A stretch of DNA of 60,000 nt from Leishmania martiniquensis. Lineage: Eukaryota; Euglenozoa; Kinetoplastea; Trypanosomatida; Trypanosomatidae. A program made the translations under genes and the position numbers. This document shows positions 20,833 to 30,980 of the stretch, piece by piece. Below the pieces are notes generated by a model. That model was not told where the DNA came from. It saw only the letters and a list, made by a program, of their open reading frames with translations, and did no database searches. How positions within the stretch are numbered: position 1 is the first letter of the stretch; each line of letters begins with the position of its first letter. The stretch is from NCBI RefSeq assembly GCF_017916325.1, contig NC_090167.1, positions 1,012,501 to 1,072,500 of the forward strand. The letters are read 5' to 3'.

Positions 20833-21741
20833 CTAGTGCGGCGGGTAGTTGGCCGTGTCCACAACAGACATATTGTTTCGATAGTAGCCATCCGGCGTCG
20901 AAACTATGCCCATAATCCTATCCCAGTCGCCCCGGAGCACGCTGTTACGTGAACGCGAATTCCGCTCCTCGGCGTAGAGGGCGCCCGCAAGGTTCTCCTC
21001 AAACTGCTTCGTCCACTCCTCGAAGTGCTTGTCATCCCTCATCCCTGGCCCGCCTAGCAGCTGGTAAAAGCACCATGCGAAAAGGCTCATGAATATGGCC
21101 CACACGAGGCCGCGCAGGTGAGGCGAGACGTCCATGTCACCGAAGCGCTCTGACGCCTCGCCAGGGCCGGCGTACGCGGGGTGGTGCGCGGTCCATCGGT
21201 GCAGCTTTGCATCGTCGTACCACATAACCTCCGGGTGTGTCCAGTGATCGTACACGAGAGAGTTGTCTGGGTGGAACATTGGGTTTGCTAACGTGAACGT
21301 GCTCCAGGGAGAGGAGTTATTGCGGCGCATGTAGTGAAAGTTTGCGTTGTCGCGCAGGTACTTCTGTGTCTGACGCACCATCATGTCGCACGTGGCCGGG
21401 TCCGTCACATAGCGGTACTTCTCAAATCGACGCCGTATCACCTTGTAGGCGAGGTTGAGCTTGTGGGCATTCAGCTGTATCATCCACATCTGAATCTCCT
21501 TCAGAGACCACCTGTAGAGGCGGCAGACACGCTGCTTGTGCGTCAGTCGTGGGTCATCGATGATGGGGTCGAGGTGGCGGACACTGCCCATGATGTCGTG
21601 CACATATGCGTCGGACCTCCGCTCATACTTCGGGTTGTCGAGAATGCGCCACCCCTCGTAATTCTGCAGTAGCGGCTCGTGAAGGTGCCACTCGTGGTAC
21701 TCCACCATGCCGCCACTGAGCAGCAGTGAGCTACGGCGCAT
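20833..21741 (-). CDS. NDUFB9: NADH:ubiquinone oxidoreductase subunit NDUFB9-like (LYR motif)
   Basis: A 302-aa protein. Residues about 66-110 (LTHKQRVCRLYRWSL onward to RRRFEKYR) match the opening of NDUFB9/B22 (LTHxQKVLRLYKRxL then RARFEEHK), including the LYR tripeptide at 75-77 that binds mitochondrial acyl carrier protein. NDUFB9 is an accessory subunit in the membrane arm of respiratory complex I. Unlike the about 180-aa animal subunit, this one has about 65 extra N-terminal residues and a long C-terminal part with a membrane segment at about 209-229. The short basic-hydrophobic start (MRRSSLLL) could act as a mitochondrial signal; a second Met at residue 12 is possible. Similarity is clear over the LYR region, weaker elsewhere. 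Confidence 0.78.
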   Translation of the reverse strand: MRRSSLLLSGGMVEYHEWHLHEPLLQNYEGWRILDNPKYERRSDAYVHDIMGSVRHLDPIIDDPRLTHKQRVCRLYRWSLKEIQMWMIQLNAHKLNLAYKVIRRRFEKYRYVTDPATCDMMVRQTQKYLRDNANFHYMRRNNSSPWSTFTLANPMFHPDNSLVYDHWTHPEVMWYDDAKLHRWTAHHPAYAGPGEASERFGDMDVSPHLRGLVWAIFMSLFAWCFYQLLGGPGMRDDKHFEEWTKQFEENLAGALYAEERNSRSRNSVLRGDWDRIMGIVSTPDGYYRNNMSVVDTANYPPH

Positions 21742-23771
21742 CGTGTCCTTTTCGAGGTTCTCACCGCTGTGTGGTTGTTGATGTTTGCCTGCGTCCGGCT
21801 GAAGACGGATGGACTGGTGCCTCGACTAAAACGGCTTTTTTTTTATTTTTTTGTGATCCGGTGACTCTGACGGCGTCAGACACTATGCATCGGTATGAAC
21901 GTTCGCCTAAGGTGCCTCCCGCCTCGAGAGAGCGCAGACGGAGGACGTGTGCGGAGCTACACTGTTCGACACCTCCCTATTCCCACCCCTTTCGCTAAAA
22001 AACAAAAAAAAATAGAAACAGCTGCAGAAGCGGGCCGACAGGAATGCCAAAAAACAAAGCGGAGGCGCCTCAGCGAATCTCTGAAAAGAAAGTGAGAGAG
22101 AGTAAGAGATTGAGAGAGAGACAGATGCGGCGGCGAAGATTAGAATCGCTTTTTTTCCTATTCGGAAAGAAGAGAGTGGAAGGGGAGCGGCGTGGCAACT
22201 GTGGATAAGGTGTCATGTGGGTAGAGAGAGGCGCACGCCTGCTTAGCGCGCTGTCTGCACGTGCTGTCCCTACTCCTCCTCCTCAGCTCGCCCCTTTGTC
22301 TGAGGCGCTATGGCACTGCAGGTGGGGGGAGGGAAGACACAAGCGGCTTGCGTACGCTTGTATAGAAAGGTTTCTGCGGATCGTCTTGGCGACGGGCGAG
22401 GGCTTGGCCCAGGCTGGTGCCCGCCTTGCTCTCCTTGCGGATACAGCTTTTTTGTTCTTGAGCCTAGACAGCACAAGCAGAATGTCGCATCAAAACTGCG
22501 CGCAGGAACAGAAAGAGTGTGACGATGGCCGTCAGGTGCGGAGTCGATGTTAAAGAGAGGAGAGAAGGAAGGGGCAGACGACGGATGCCTTCTGAACGGT
22601 GCTCCAGCAACGGGTAGGCGGATGGCAGCGCGCACGCCTGACTACTTCAGAGATACGCTGTACGCACAGAGGCGGGTGTTCGCTGGCAGGCACAAGTGCC
22701 TAAAAGCGGAGGCCTGAAGAGAGCGAAGAGAAGGAGAGGTGCAGAGTTGCCAGGGTGCTGCTGCAGCTGCTGCGGAGAGAGGCACCGTCCTAAAGAACAC
22801 GGTATGGATAACATCGAGGGAGCACGCATGGAGCTTGCCACCGTGTCGAGACGCGCCGTGGGCTCAGCAGTGGTGGTGGTGGTGATGTGTGTGTATGTGT
22901 GTGAGCAGGGGGAGGGGGGCAGAAGGGGAGGAGGATAAAAGCGGGGAGGAGGGAGTACAAAGGCGGAGGCGTATCGTGAGATGAGACATCATGGAGAACA
23001 CCGGCCCGCTCCTCACGACTTAAACCGTGCGAAAGAGCACCCGCCCACCCACCCCGCTGCCCACTTCACCATGAAAGGTCGCTGCACCTTCGTACAGCAT
23101 CGAATAACCTCCTCCGTTACCGCCCTCTCACCAGGCGCACGTTTCCTTGGCTGCTGGGCCGCCCCACGACTGAAAGACACCGCAACGTGCGCCATCTGCC
23201 TCACCGGCCCTTCCTCCCATAACCCTTTGCCGATTGTTTTCGAGAGCCTCGCGAACACCACAGCCTTACACTTGCCGAGCGTACTCAAAGAGAAGGGCGA
23301 AACAAGAAAGACTCCATCCCCACAAATACGCAGCGGCACCTACGCGAAGGGCTTTCATGGGTGTCTCCTGCTCATCTGCATAAGACTAAAGAAACAACAG
23401 AACGCGAAGCACGTATGGCACGGCCACGTCTATGCGATTCCCACGAATGAAGTGACAGCATTCAGCAGCCTAGAGGGTATAAAACAAAACACGCCCACGA
23501 ATCGCATATATAGGTGTGCGCCGCACGAGGAGCGGAGAGAGGGGTGCGCGCAGTACGTGAGGCAGCAGCGCACGTGTGAGCGAGATCAGGCGCACACTCA
23601 ACCTTGCGCGCACGCACAGCGAAAACAAAGGCGACGCTGGAAAGAGGGAAGTACACCTCCAGGAACGTGGGGCCGACAAGACTATGTACGGCCGTCCCCG
23701 CGGCCAGCCAGTCCTTCCCCTTCGCCCCCCCGCACACGCACACACACACACTCACTCCTCTGTGGGGTCGT
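21742..23771. other. Intergenic spacer
   Basis: No gene. A T-run of about 17 bases interrupted once lies at 21836-21853, immediately upstream of the NDUFB9-like gene. Purine-rich blocks lie at about 22090-22125, a GTG-repeat then GT tract at about 22868-22905, and a (CA)n tract at about 23732-23752 near the stop codon of the SOD-like gene. ORFs are low-complexity. Confidence 0.5.
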
Positions 23772-24713
23772 CTACCAGAACTTCATCTCGTAGTATTCCT
23801 GGCCGGTGGCGCGCTTCCAGTGACGCTCAGCCCAGTGCCAGTCTACTACATCAAAGTACTTGGAAAGGTACTCGGGTCGCTTATTCTCGTAGTCGATGTA
23901 ATACGCATGCTCCCACACATCGACGCACAGCAGAGGCGTGTACTCATAGCTGGTCAGCGGGCAGCCGGCGTTGCTGTAGGAGACAATGTCGAAGGCGCCC
24001 GCCTTCTTGTCGTACACCCAGTAGACCCAGCCGCTGCCGAAGAGGTTCTGTGCCGCAGTGATGAACTGCTTCTCGAAGTCCGAGACGGAGCCGTACTGCG
24101 CGCACACTGCAGCGCACAGGTCCGGTGGGATGTTGCTGCCGTACGGCTGGATGCACTTCCAGAAGAAGGAGTGATTGTAATGCTGCGCGGCGTTGTTGTA
24201 GACGCCCTTCAGCTGGCTGTCGTTGGCGCTTTTCGCAATCACCGCGTCTAGCTGCATCCCGTACAGAGGTGTGCCCTCGATGAGCTGGTTAAGCCGCTCG
24301 ATGTAGGCGCGGTGGTGTCGGCCGTAGTGCACGCGAATCTGGTAGGAAGACATGAGCGGCATGCAGCCTTTGTACCACGGAAACTCCAGCGTGGGCAGGT
24401 AGAAGAAGCCCTGCGACTGAATGTAGTGCTCGGAGCGCCGGATGTACTCGTCCACGCGCCAGTACGTCTTGCGGTACTTGTCCACGTAGTAGTCCGGCAC
24501 ACGGCCGGAGCGGTTGCGGAACTCGTTGTACTGGTCCGCAAAGTTGAAGCGGCCCATCTGCACGTCCGCCTTGGGGGTGTGCATCACCAGCCCAGTGCGG
24601 CCCGTCACCACATAGGCAGCGGCAAGCCACGGAGAGGGCCCCCCGGGTGCGCCGACGACGGAGCCGAGCACGCCGGCCATGCACGCCGCAGGGGTGTACG
24701 CGCGACGAAGCAT
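23772..24713 (-). CDS. Fe-superoxide dismutase family protein, mitochondrial, with N-terminal extension
   Basis: A 313-aa protein. Residues about 105-300 are a full Fe/Mn-SOD fold. All four metal ligands are in place: His129 (VHYGRHH), His181 (NHSFFW), Asp265 and His269 (DVWEHAYY). Gln177 in NNAAQ is the Fe-type outer-sphere glutamine, and the GSGW motif is present. SOD converts superoxide to peroxide and oxygen; trypanosomatids use Fe-SODs in mitochondrion, cytosol and glycosome. The start at 24713 (MLRRAYTP) gives a presequence-like N-terminus; the frame is open to 24905, but that extension looks like UTR. About 100 residues precede the SOD domain, with an aromatic, charged stretch at 55-100 that ordinary SODs lack. 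SOD-fold proteins mS42/mS43 are mitoribosomal subunits, so a structural role is an alternative even though the active site is intact. Confidence 0.85.
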   Translation of the reverse strand: MLRRAYTPAACMAGVLGSVVGAPGGPSPWLAAAYVVTGRTGLVMHTPKADVQMGRFNFADQYNEFRNRSGRVPDYYVDKYRKTYWRVDEYIRRSEHYIQSQGFFYLPTLEFPWYKGCMPLMSSYQIRVHYGRHHRAYIERLNQLIEGTPLYGMQLDAVIAKSANDSQLKGVYNNAAQHYNHSFFWKCIQPYGSNIPPDLCAAVCAQYGSVSDFEKQFITAAQNLFGSGWVYWVYDKKAGAFDIVSYSNAGCPLTSYEYTPLLCVDVWEHAYYIDYENKRPEYLSKYFDVVDWHWAERHWKRATGQEYYEMKFW

Positions 24714-27700
24714 CGCTGGCGAGGCGAGCAGAGAGAGTGAGAGACGGCAGGCGGCTATCCCAACAAGAAAAAACAAACCGCTGCGGGATGTCGCCACGGC
24801 GATGCAGAGGAGGAGGCGCTGCAGCTGCGACGGCCCTGCACGGAGATGGAGAGAGAAAGCTGCACACGTGCGTACATACGCACGCGATTTCCCCTTCACC
24901 GGCAAAGGAGCGCAGAGGAGCGGAAACGATCCGTTGCGAAGCGGCAGCCAACGGGGTCAGCGTGGAAGCGCAACAGGAGAGGTCGGCCGGCGACAAAATC
25001 GGTGGCGATGCCTTCGTGAATGCGGGTGAGATGGCAAGGAGCAGCCTGCGTCTGCCCGCGTGACAAAGAAGACGCGAGGAGGACGCGCGCTCGGCGTCAC
25101 AGTCGCTGCCTCGCTAATGTAAGTCGCACCAGAGGGCGCGCCTGAAGACCAAAGAATTCAGCAAAGCCTCGGCAGCGGCAAGAGAGACGCCAGGAGCGGA
25201 AGGGGGGCGGCGGTGGTGATGGTGCGAAGGCCGCACGGGCGGGGGGCTGATCCCGCAACGGGGTAAAGATAGAATGAGCGAGCTGGGGGCCGCTGACAAT
25301 AGTCGTCCTCCAAGTCGACGCACATGCGCGTGTGGAGAGAGTCGGCGGCGGTGAAGAGGGAGGAGGCGATTGCAGAGACTCGATGAGCCAAAAAGGACGA
25401 TGCGCTGGGCCGCCGTGGCCATGCGCCCACACGAAGATGCATCCGCGGTTGTGCCGGCACCCTCCGTGCAGCGGATGGGCCACCCGAAGCCTGTTCTCAT
25501 GCACCTGCGCGCCGAGCTCGAGGGGCACTTATGCGCGGGAAGCCACCGCCTCCAAGCGAAACGACAGCAGCCCCATGTGCGCCACTGCGGAGCGCTCCCC
25601 TCTCAGCGCCAGCAAAGGGAGCGGGGGCAAGCGTTCCCACTCGAGCGTGATGGGGGAGACGCACTCGCGTTCATCTCACCTTGTGAACGTAAAGACAGCG
25701 AGAGGGCAGTAAGAAATCGAAGCACAGGAAACAGAGGGCGAAGCGCACAGCCGCCGCGTACGCGCGCCCAACGGCACACCCATCACGCCCAGTCGTCGAG
25801 TGGCCCTGAAGCAGCGAACAAGGGGAAAGCGAAAAGAAGCAGCGCGAAAGCGGCTAGGAAGAAAAAAATTTTGCCTGCCCACATCCGTCGCGCAGAAGTG
25901 CGTGAAGAGCCGTCAGGTGCGGGTGGAGAGCGAAGAGGGCAGTCGAAGAAGCGGTAAGTGGCGAGCAGCGTCATGAGCGCGCGCACACGCGGCACCGCAT
26001 CGTCAACGTTAGAGGAAGAAGGGGGCGAAGCACAAGCAGCCGCGGTGTGGACTGGGGTGCACAGCAACGTCGCCCATGCGCCCGAGTGTTCGCCTCTCCT
26101 TCCAGTTGGCGCGCGAGTGCGCTGGCGCAGTGCCTGTGGCGTGCGGCTGCCCCCTACTGGGCGGGTTGGGCAGGTGTCTGTCGTCGCCGCGCCCTTTCGT
26201 CTCTCTGCCCCCCTCCGAATCGGCGAAGAGGCGCTACATAGAGCCCACCGCTTCGGAGACGCCCGCGGAGAGGGCGAGTGGGTGGCCGCCGAAAAGACGA
26301 CGAAAGAGCGAAGAAGAACTGAACAAGACGAACGGACGGGGGAGGGGCCGACGCCGGTCCGGTGGATGGCGAAGTCAACGGTCGCCTGGCGAATCTCGAA
26401 GCCGGCGGGCAGACACGCACGCGCGCACGCTCAGCCGCCACGGGCGACAAAAGAGGTCAGGGCAAACAACCGGTTCGCGAAACGATAAACCACAGAAGAC
26501 ACGAAGACGGCGTGCCAGCGCCCGTTCGCCGAACGGCCAGCGGCGGAGAGAGGAAAGAGACGCGCGTGCCAGCGCAGCAGCAGCAGTGGACGAGTCCTCT
26601 CGCCCCCTCTCAGCGTGCCCCTTGTACCACAGACACGCTGCCAATGCCCCACGCACACAGCCACAGCTCGCCGATCGCCGCTGCGCTACGGATAGCCACA
26701 GGATGTCCAGGACGAGTCGCCTGCGGTGGAATCGGGCGATGCGCCCCACCGGTCCCTCCTCGCACTTCCTTCGCATACAGCCCAAGCAGCCGGCACCAAA
26801 TGCAGCAGGGCGCACTGGGCGCACTGGGCGCACGCCGCACGCAATACAGGGAGAGGAGCAGCGAGGATCAGGGCCCTCGCAGGCAACACATCCCGCACCG
26901 ATGCCGTGCCGCCCCCTCAGTCGCCCCAAGCCGGCGCAGTCCGCCATCTGGCGCGGAGTCCCTCCGCATCGGAGTACGCAGGACTCGATGGCGCAGCCCG
27001 GGGTGCTCGCGTCGTGGCTCTGGTATCCGCGCCGCATCCGCCCACATAGCTTGCTGCAAGCGAGTACGAGCGGATTCGTGGCCGCAAGCCCCTTCGGCGC
27101 AGCGCCCGCCCACACCTCTCCATCCACACCACAAGAGCGCAGCCATGCCCGAGGGCACGCTGCAGACCCTTTGCAGCCCCCACAGAGTCAGCACTGGGCC
27201 CTGGCACCGCGGTGCGGGAGACAGCATCATCGCAGGGGACGGGGACGGAGAGAGTGCGTGGCCAGGCGCCTTTGGAAGGCACTGCACGCGCACGCGCAAA
27301 CACAATGTGGCCGGGGAATGGTGATGCGGCAGGAAGAGGGAAGTGCGAAGGAGGGGCGGCGCCTCTCCCCTCCCCTTCCCGCCGCCTGCGTCTGCGTGTG
27401 TCTGCAGACGGAGATGGCGTGAGCGGGGAGGAGAGGTGGCACGGCACAAAAGGGCTCGCTGGGGAGCAGGCGCACACGGACACTCGAGCACAGAAGGGAC
27501 GCGAGAGGTGGGTGAGCGGACGCACACACGCACACACACATATATATATATTTATGAAAGAAGTTGCACGAAGCATGGCCTTTAAACGAAGACACGAACG
27601 TTCGCATACACACTCGGCATCCCTTGCTCCACCCCGCCGCTTCACAGAATGGTTCGCTTCATGCCCTCGCGGGCGCTCCATCACACCAGGCGCCATCGCC

Positions 27701-28777
27701 TTGTGAAACGCCCTCACTTCTCCCCTCCCGGCTTTCACACACGCGCGCACGGTGTGGCGCGCGAAGCTGCACAAGGAGCTGGAGGAAGATGAAAGCAGCA
27801 GGCGGACAGTGCAGAGAGCAAAGCGGTCACGCAGGGCAGAAGACGCAGCGAGGCGCACGAGGCGAGAAAGAGAGACGATACAGAGAGCTCGGCCGGCGAG
27901 CACTCAGCTCGTCGACTTAAAAGCGAGAAATAGAAAGCAGCAGACGTAACGAGAAGAGCGCGCCATCTCTTTCGCTACGCAGATGTCTTGGCGAGGGAGC
28001 CGGTCTCCGTTTGCGCGCGCCATCGCCTTGCCAAGCGTTTGTGTCCCGTTTTTCTCGCTACGTGCGTGCGAAGCGGGGGTGGGGGGCAGTGGGGCTCAGT
28101 GCACGGCCCACGCGAGCGCCACGCCACCCCACGGGCACCAACAGCAAAAGCAAGCCGAGGCTGTGCACGTAAAAACGGGGGGTAAAGAGACCAGCCGAGA
28201 GAAACAACAGGAAAAGCAGTCCGGGGCAGCGATACTGGAGACAGCCGCTTCTCGGAGACAGAAGAGCGGCGGCGGCGGTGACGGTGTTTGGGTGCTGCGG
28301 CTTAAATGCTCCCCACTGCTCTGCGACCCGGCCAGCGGTGCTACAGCGCGTGGAAGAGGGTGGTCCCTCCCGCCTCTGGCCTCCGCGCGCGCGCCACTGT
28401 CGGGCAAATGGCCCTCTGTCTATAGCGCGTGGGTCGAGCGCCTCTGCTGTCGATAGCCTCTGCATTCCTCTTCTCAGCGCCTTCGGCACCGCTCTTCGCT
28501 TCGTTTTGGGGGCAGAGGAGAGGGAGAGAGCGGGGCAGCGGCCCAATCGTCCCACGACGCAGCGCAGATGGCGCGCGCTCTTAGCGCGCACACACACACA
28601 CCGACACGAGAAGACGCGCCGGCACACGCGCGAATGTGTGTAGCTGCCAGCACCCATAGCAGTCTGCGGGAGGGGGTGGGGGCAGCGTGTGCCGCGCCAC
28701 CTTCGCAGTAGCGGTAGGGAAGAGAGGAGCAGAGGCGGACCAGCCCACCTCCCCGCCCCAAGGCAGGGCCTACCCGC
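24714..28777. other. Very long intergenic spacer (4.1 kb)
   Basis: No credible gene. High GC makes stop codons rare, so long overlapping frames appear on both strands (for example about 26.1-27.4 kb plus and 26.9-27.9 kb minus), but their products are Arg/Pro/Ala/Ser-rich and mutually exclusive. Features seen: a possible SIDER-like element (listed separately), a triplicated ten-base unit at about 26809-26834, an AC tract merging into a TA tract at about 27523-27553, and a CA tract at about 28590-28602. It probably holds the long 3' UTR of the cystathionine beta-lyase mRNA and the 5' region of the SOD-like gene. Confidence 0.55.
26600..27240 (-). repeat. Possible SIDER-like degenerate retroposon
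   Basis: Complex, non-tract sequence of about 0.6 kb inside a spacer otherwise rich in simple tracts. On the minus strand, positions 27208 to 27183 read GGTGCCAGGGCCCAGTGCTG and then ACTCTG, close to my memory of the 5' signature shared by trypanosomatid ingi/L1Tc, DIRE and SIDER elements (GGTGCCAGGGTCTAGTACTC). Size and location in a probable 3' UTR, in sense orientation, fit SIDERs, which modulate mRNA stability or translation in Leishmania. I see no A-rich 3' end, and the boundaries are guesses. Confidence 0.3.
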
Positions 28778-29977
28778 TTAGCAGCTCACCGACGCCCCGC
28801 GCAGCTTATCGAAGCCCTGGCAGAGGTCCTGCTTAAGGTCCTCCATGCTCTCGAGGCCGATCTGGAAGCGGAGAAGGATGCCGCCGGGAGCGAAGGTGGT
28901 GGCCGTGCGGTATGTGGTGCAGTCGAAGGACATCACGAGACTCTCGAAGCCACCCCATGAAAAGCCTATGCAGAAGATCCTGTAGCTCTCGACCATCTGC
29001 TTCACAGCCTCCAGCTTGTACTTGGGAAGCAGCACGACAGAGAAGACGCCGGAGGAGCCGGTGAAGTCGCGCTTCCAGATCTCGTGGCCACGGCAGTCGG
29101 GGAACGCCGGGTGCAGCACCCGGAGCACCTCCTCGCGGCTCTGCATGAAGCGCGCCACCTCGAGCGCGCGCCTCTCCGCCTCCTTAAGGCGGAGGTACAT
29201 CGTGCGAAGCCCGCGCAGGGCCAGGAAGCAGTCCTCGTTGCCGGGAACGGACTGGAAGAGGCCCATCAAGGTCCGCAGCTTCGGGTACCACGTCTCGTTC
29301 GCGGAAATGAGCCCCAGCAGCAGGTCCGAGTGCCCGCCAAGGTACTTGGTGCCGGCCTCCACCGAGATGTCGCACCCCATGCCGTGCGCGTCGAAGAAGA
29401 TGGGGGTCGCCCACGTGTTGTCGATGATCGTCGTGATGTTGAACTCGCGCGCCACGGCGCAGATGCTTGGCACGTCCTGAATTTCGAAGGTCTGCGAGCC
29501 CGGTGACTCCATGAAGAGCGCGGTGGTGTTGGGATGCTTGCGCAGCAGCTCACGCAGCTCATCTGCCGTGATGCACGGGTCGTAGTAGGTTGTGGTGATG
29601 CCCTTGGTCACCAGGAAGTCGTCGCACAGGTTTCGAGTGGGCAGGTAGACCGTGTCCGCCACAAGGATGTTGTCGCCGGCGTTCGCAGCCGCCAGCAGCG
29701 CATATGTTATCGCCTGCATACCGGACGACAGAACAAAACTGCCAGCACCGCCGGTGAGCGCCGTCCAGGCGTTCTGCAGGTTCGTCACCGTGGGGTTGCC
29801 AGCGGTGCCGTACCAGTACGCCGCGCGGCGGTCGGTGGCGTCACTAATGCTCTTGTAGAGGACAGTGGAGCCGCGGTAGATGGGGCAGTTGATGAAGCCG
29901 CACTGCTCCGCCGGGTTGCGGCCCAGACGGTTCAGCCTCGTCTCGATAGACTGCCTCTCAGACGGATCGCCGGACAT
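28778..29977 (-). CDS. Cystathionine beta-lyase, bacterial MetC-like
   Basis: A 399-aa PLP enzyme of the Cys/Met metabolism family. The pyridoxal-phosphate lysine is Lys211 in EAGTKYLGGHSD; Asp186 (IDNTWATP) pairs with the PLP ring nitrogen; Tyr111 (DTVYLPTRN) and the YWYGTAGNPT segment match the cofactor and phosphate-binding regions. The segment GHEIWKRDFTGSSGVFS (residues about 320-336) and FSWGGFESLV are almost the same as in E. coli-type MetC, and the length equals MetC (about 395). The enzyme cleaves cystathionine to homocysteine, pyruvate and ammonia, the last step of trans-sulfuration toward methionine. Close likeness to proteobacterial MetC rather than eukaryotic gamma-lyase suggests bacterial ancestry. 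The start is the Met at 29977 (MSGDPSER); the 26-residue upstream extension is not conserved-looking. It is probably cytosolic. Confidence 0.92.
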   Translation of the reverse strand: MSGDPSERQSIETRLNRLGRNPAEQCGFINCPIYRGSTVLYKSISDATDRRAAYWYGTAGNPTVTNLQNAWTALTGGAGSFVLSSGMQAITYALLAAANAGDNILVADTVYLPTRNLCDDFLVTKGITTTYYDPCITADELRELLRKHPNTTALFMESPGSQTFEIQDVPSICAVAREFNITTIIDNTWATPIFFDAHGMGCDISVEAGTKYLGGHSDLLLGLISANETWYPKLRTLMGLFQSVPGNEDCFLALRGLRTMYLRLKEAERRALEVARFMQSREEVLRVLHPAFPDCRGHEIWKRDFTGSSGVFSVVLLPKYKLEAVKQMVESYRIFCIGFSWGGFESLVMSFDCTTYRTATTFAPGGILLRFQIGLESMEDLKQDLCQGFDKLRGASVSC

Positions 29978-30947
29978 GGTGGCACGGAAAAGGTCCGGTG
30001 GAAGACAGGCGGCCACACGCACAAGTAGGCTGCTTGCAGGGGGTTGGGGCGGCAAAGAGAGAGTGAGGGCGGAGACAACGGCGGGGGTAAGCTAGAATGG
30101 AGGCTGAAGTGGCGGCTGCGCGAGAGATGGGCGCGTGTCTGATGCGAGAAGGCGGTGTGGATACGCGTATCCGCGCGCGTTTACCTCGCGCTCCATTTTC
30201 GCGTAGGTGTGGAGGCGGGCGGAGGGCGCACAAAGACACAGGGCGGGCGGAGGCAGAAGGAGGGCGAGTGGTTAGCAAGAAGAGGATGAGCGCGCCAGTG
30301 AGAAGTGATGATGGCACTCAGCGGTCGGGCCCAGCGGGAAGCAGGGGAAGGGGGAGCGCGGAGGCATGCGAAGGTATGCCGCAGCAGCCCTCAAGGCGCG
30401 AGGGTTGCAAAGATGCCGTCTCCGCCTCTCTCTCCTCCTTTACTGTCGTCTGCTCCTGCGGCCCATGGGCCCCGCACGGCAGCAAGCGCATGCGGGAGTG
30501 ACGACTTTCAGGTCAAAGCAGTGCACCGCTGCTCGAGACGTCTCCTTGCCGATGCCCTCCCCAGCGCCATCCAGCGGTGGCACTCACGCAGCCGTGTCCC
30601 AGTCACCCCTTCCCCCAGGCAAGGGGCATACTGCTACGCCTCCCCCAGCACCAACTTCGGCGTCCCCAACGGCTGACTGTCAGACCTCTGCCGTGTTCCC
30701 TAAACGCAGCGCGGCACTCTCCCCCTAACCGCCCACCCGCGCCTGCAGCCATTCGGTCGTTACAGAAGCCACACAAATGCCGCCATTTCGCCCTTCAAAG
30801 CGGCCATGGGAGCGCACAGGGGCCCATTCACCGCGCCGGCCGCTCCATCAGCCCACTCCTCAACGGCGATTCCTGAGAGCGACGAGAAGAGCCCTCGCGA
30901 GGCCCCGACATCTCTCCTCCGCTCCTGCTGCCGCGTCCGTCGTGCCA
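29978..30947. other. Intergenic spacer between cystathionine beta-lyase and left repeat copy
   Basis: No gene. The first about 120 bases contain the probable 5' UTR and a sense-strand polypyrimidine tract of the cystathionine beta-lyase gene (purines at about 30055-30095). The remainder (about 30480-30947) is complex sequence with few tracts and no open frame of merit; it borders the left copy of the 724-bp repeat directly. Confidence 0.5.
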
Positions 30948-30980
30948 CGCGGCAAGCCGGTGAACCAGGGAAGTGAACAT
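30828..30980 (-). pseudogene. Truncated start of the tRNA methyltransferase gene (left repeat copy)
   Basis: Bases 30948-30980 encode the first 11 codons (MFTSLVHRLAA) identical to the start of the 2030-aa methyltransferase at 40221. Identity then ends and an unrelated 39-codon Ser/Arg/Gly-rich tail runs to a stop at 30828, giving a chimeric 50-aa frame. The splice-acceptor region of the intact gene is retained just upstream, so a transcript could be trans-spliced here, but no function is expected. I treat it as a 5' fragment created by duplication. Confidence 0.65.

Noticed and set aside
22981..23793. 270-codon plus-strand ORF
   Set aside because: Overlaps the 3' end of the SOD-like gene in antisense and crosses a CA microsatellite.
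26076..27422. 448-codon plus-strand ORF in the 25-28.8 kb spacer
   Set aside because: Product is Arg/Pro/Ser/Ala low-complexity, lies on the strand opposite to every real gene, and overlaps equally long frames on the other strand; explained by GC richness.
26917..27903. 328-codon minus-strand ORF
   Set aside because: Cys/Arg/Ser/Leu-rich translation of spacer that crosses a CA/TA microsatellite; no domain, and it overlaps the possible retroposon.
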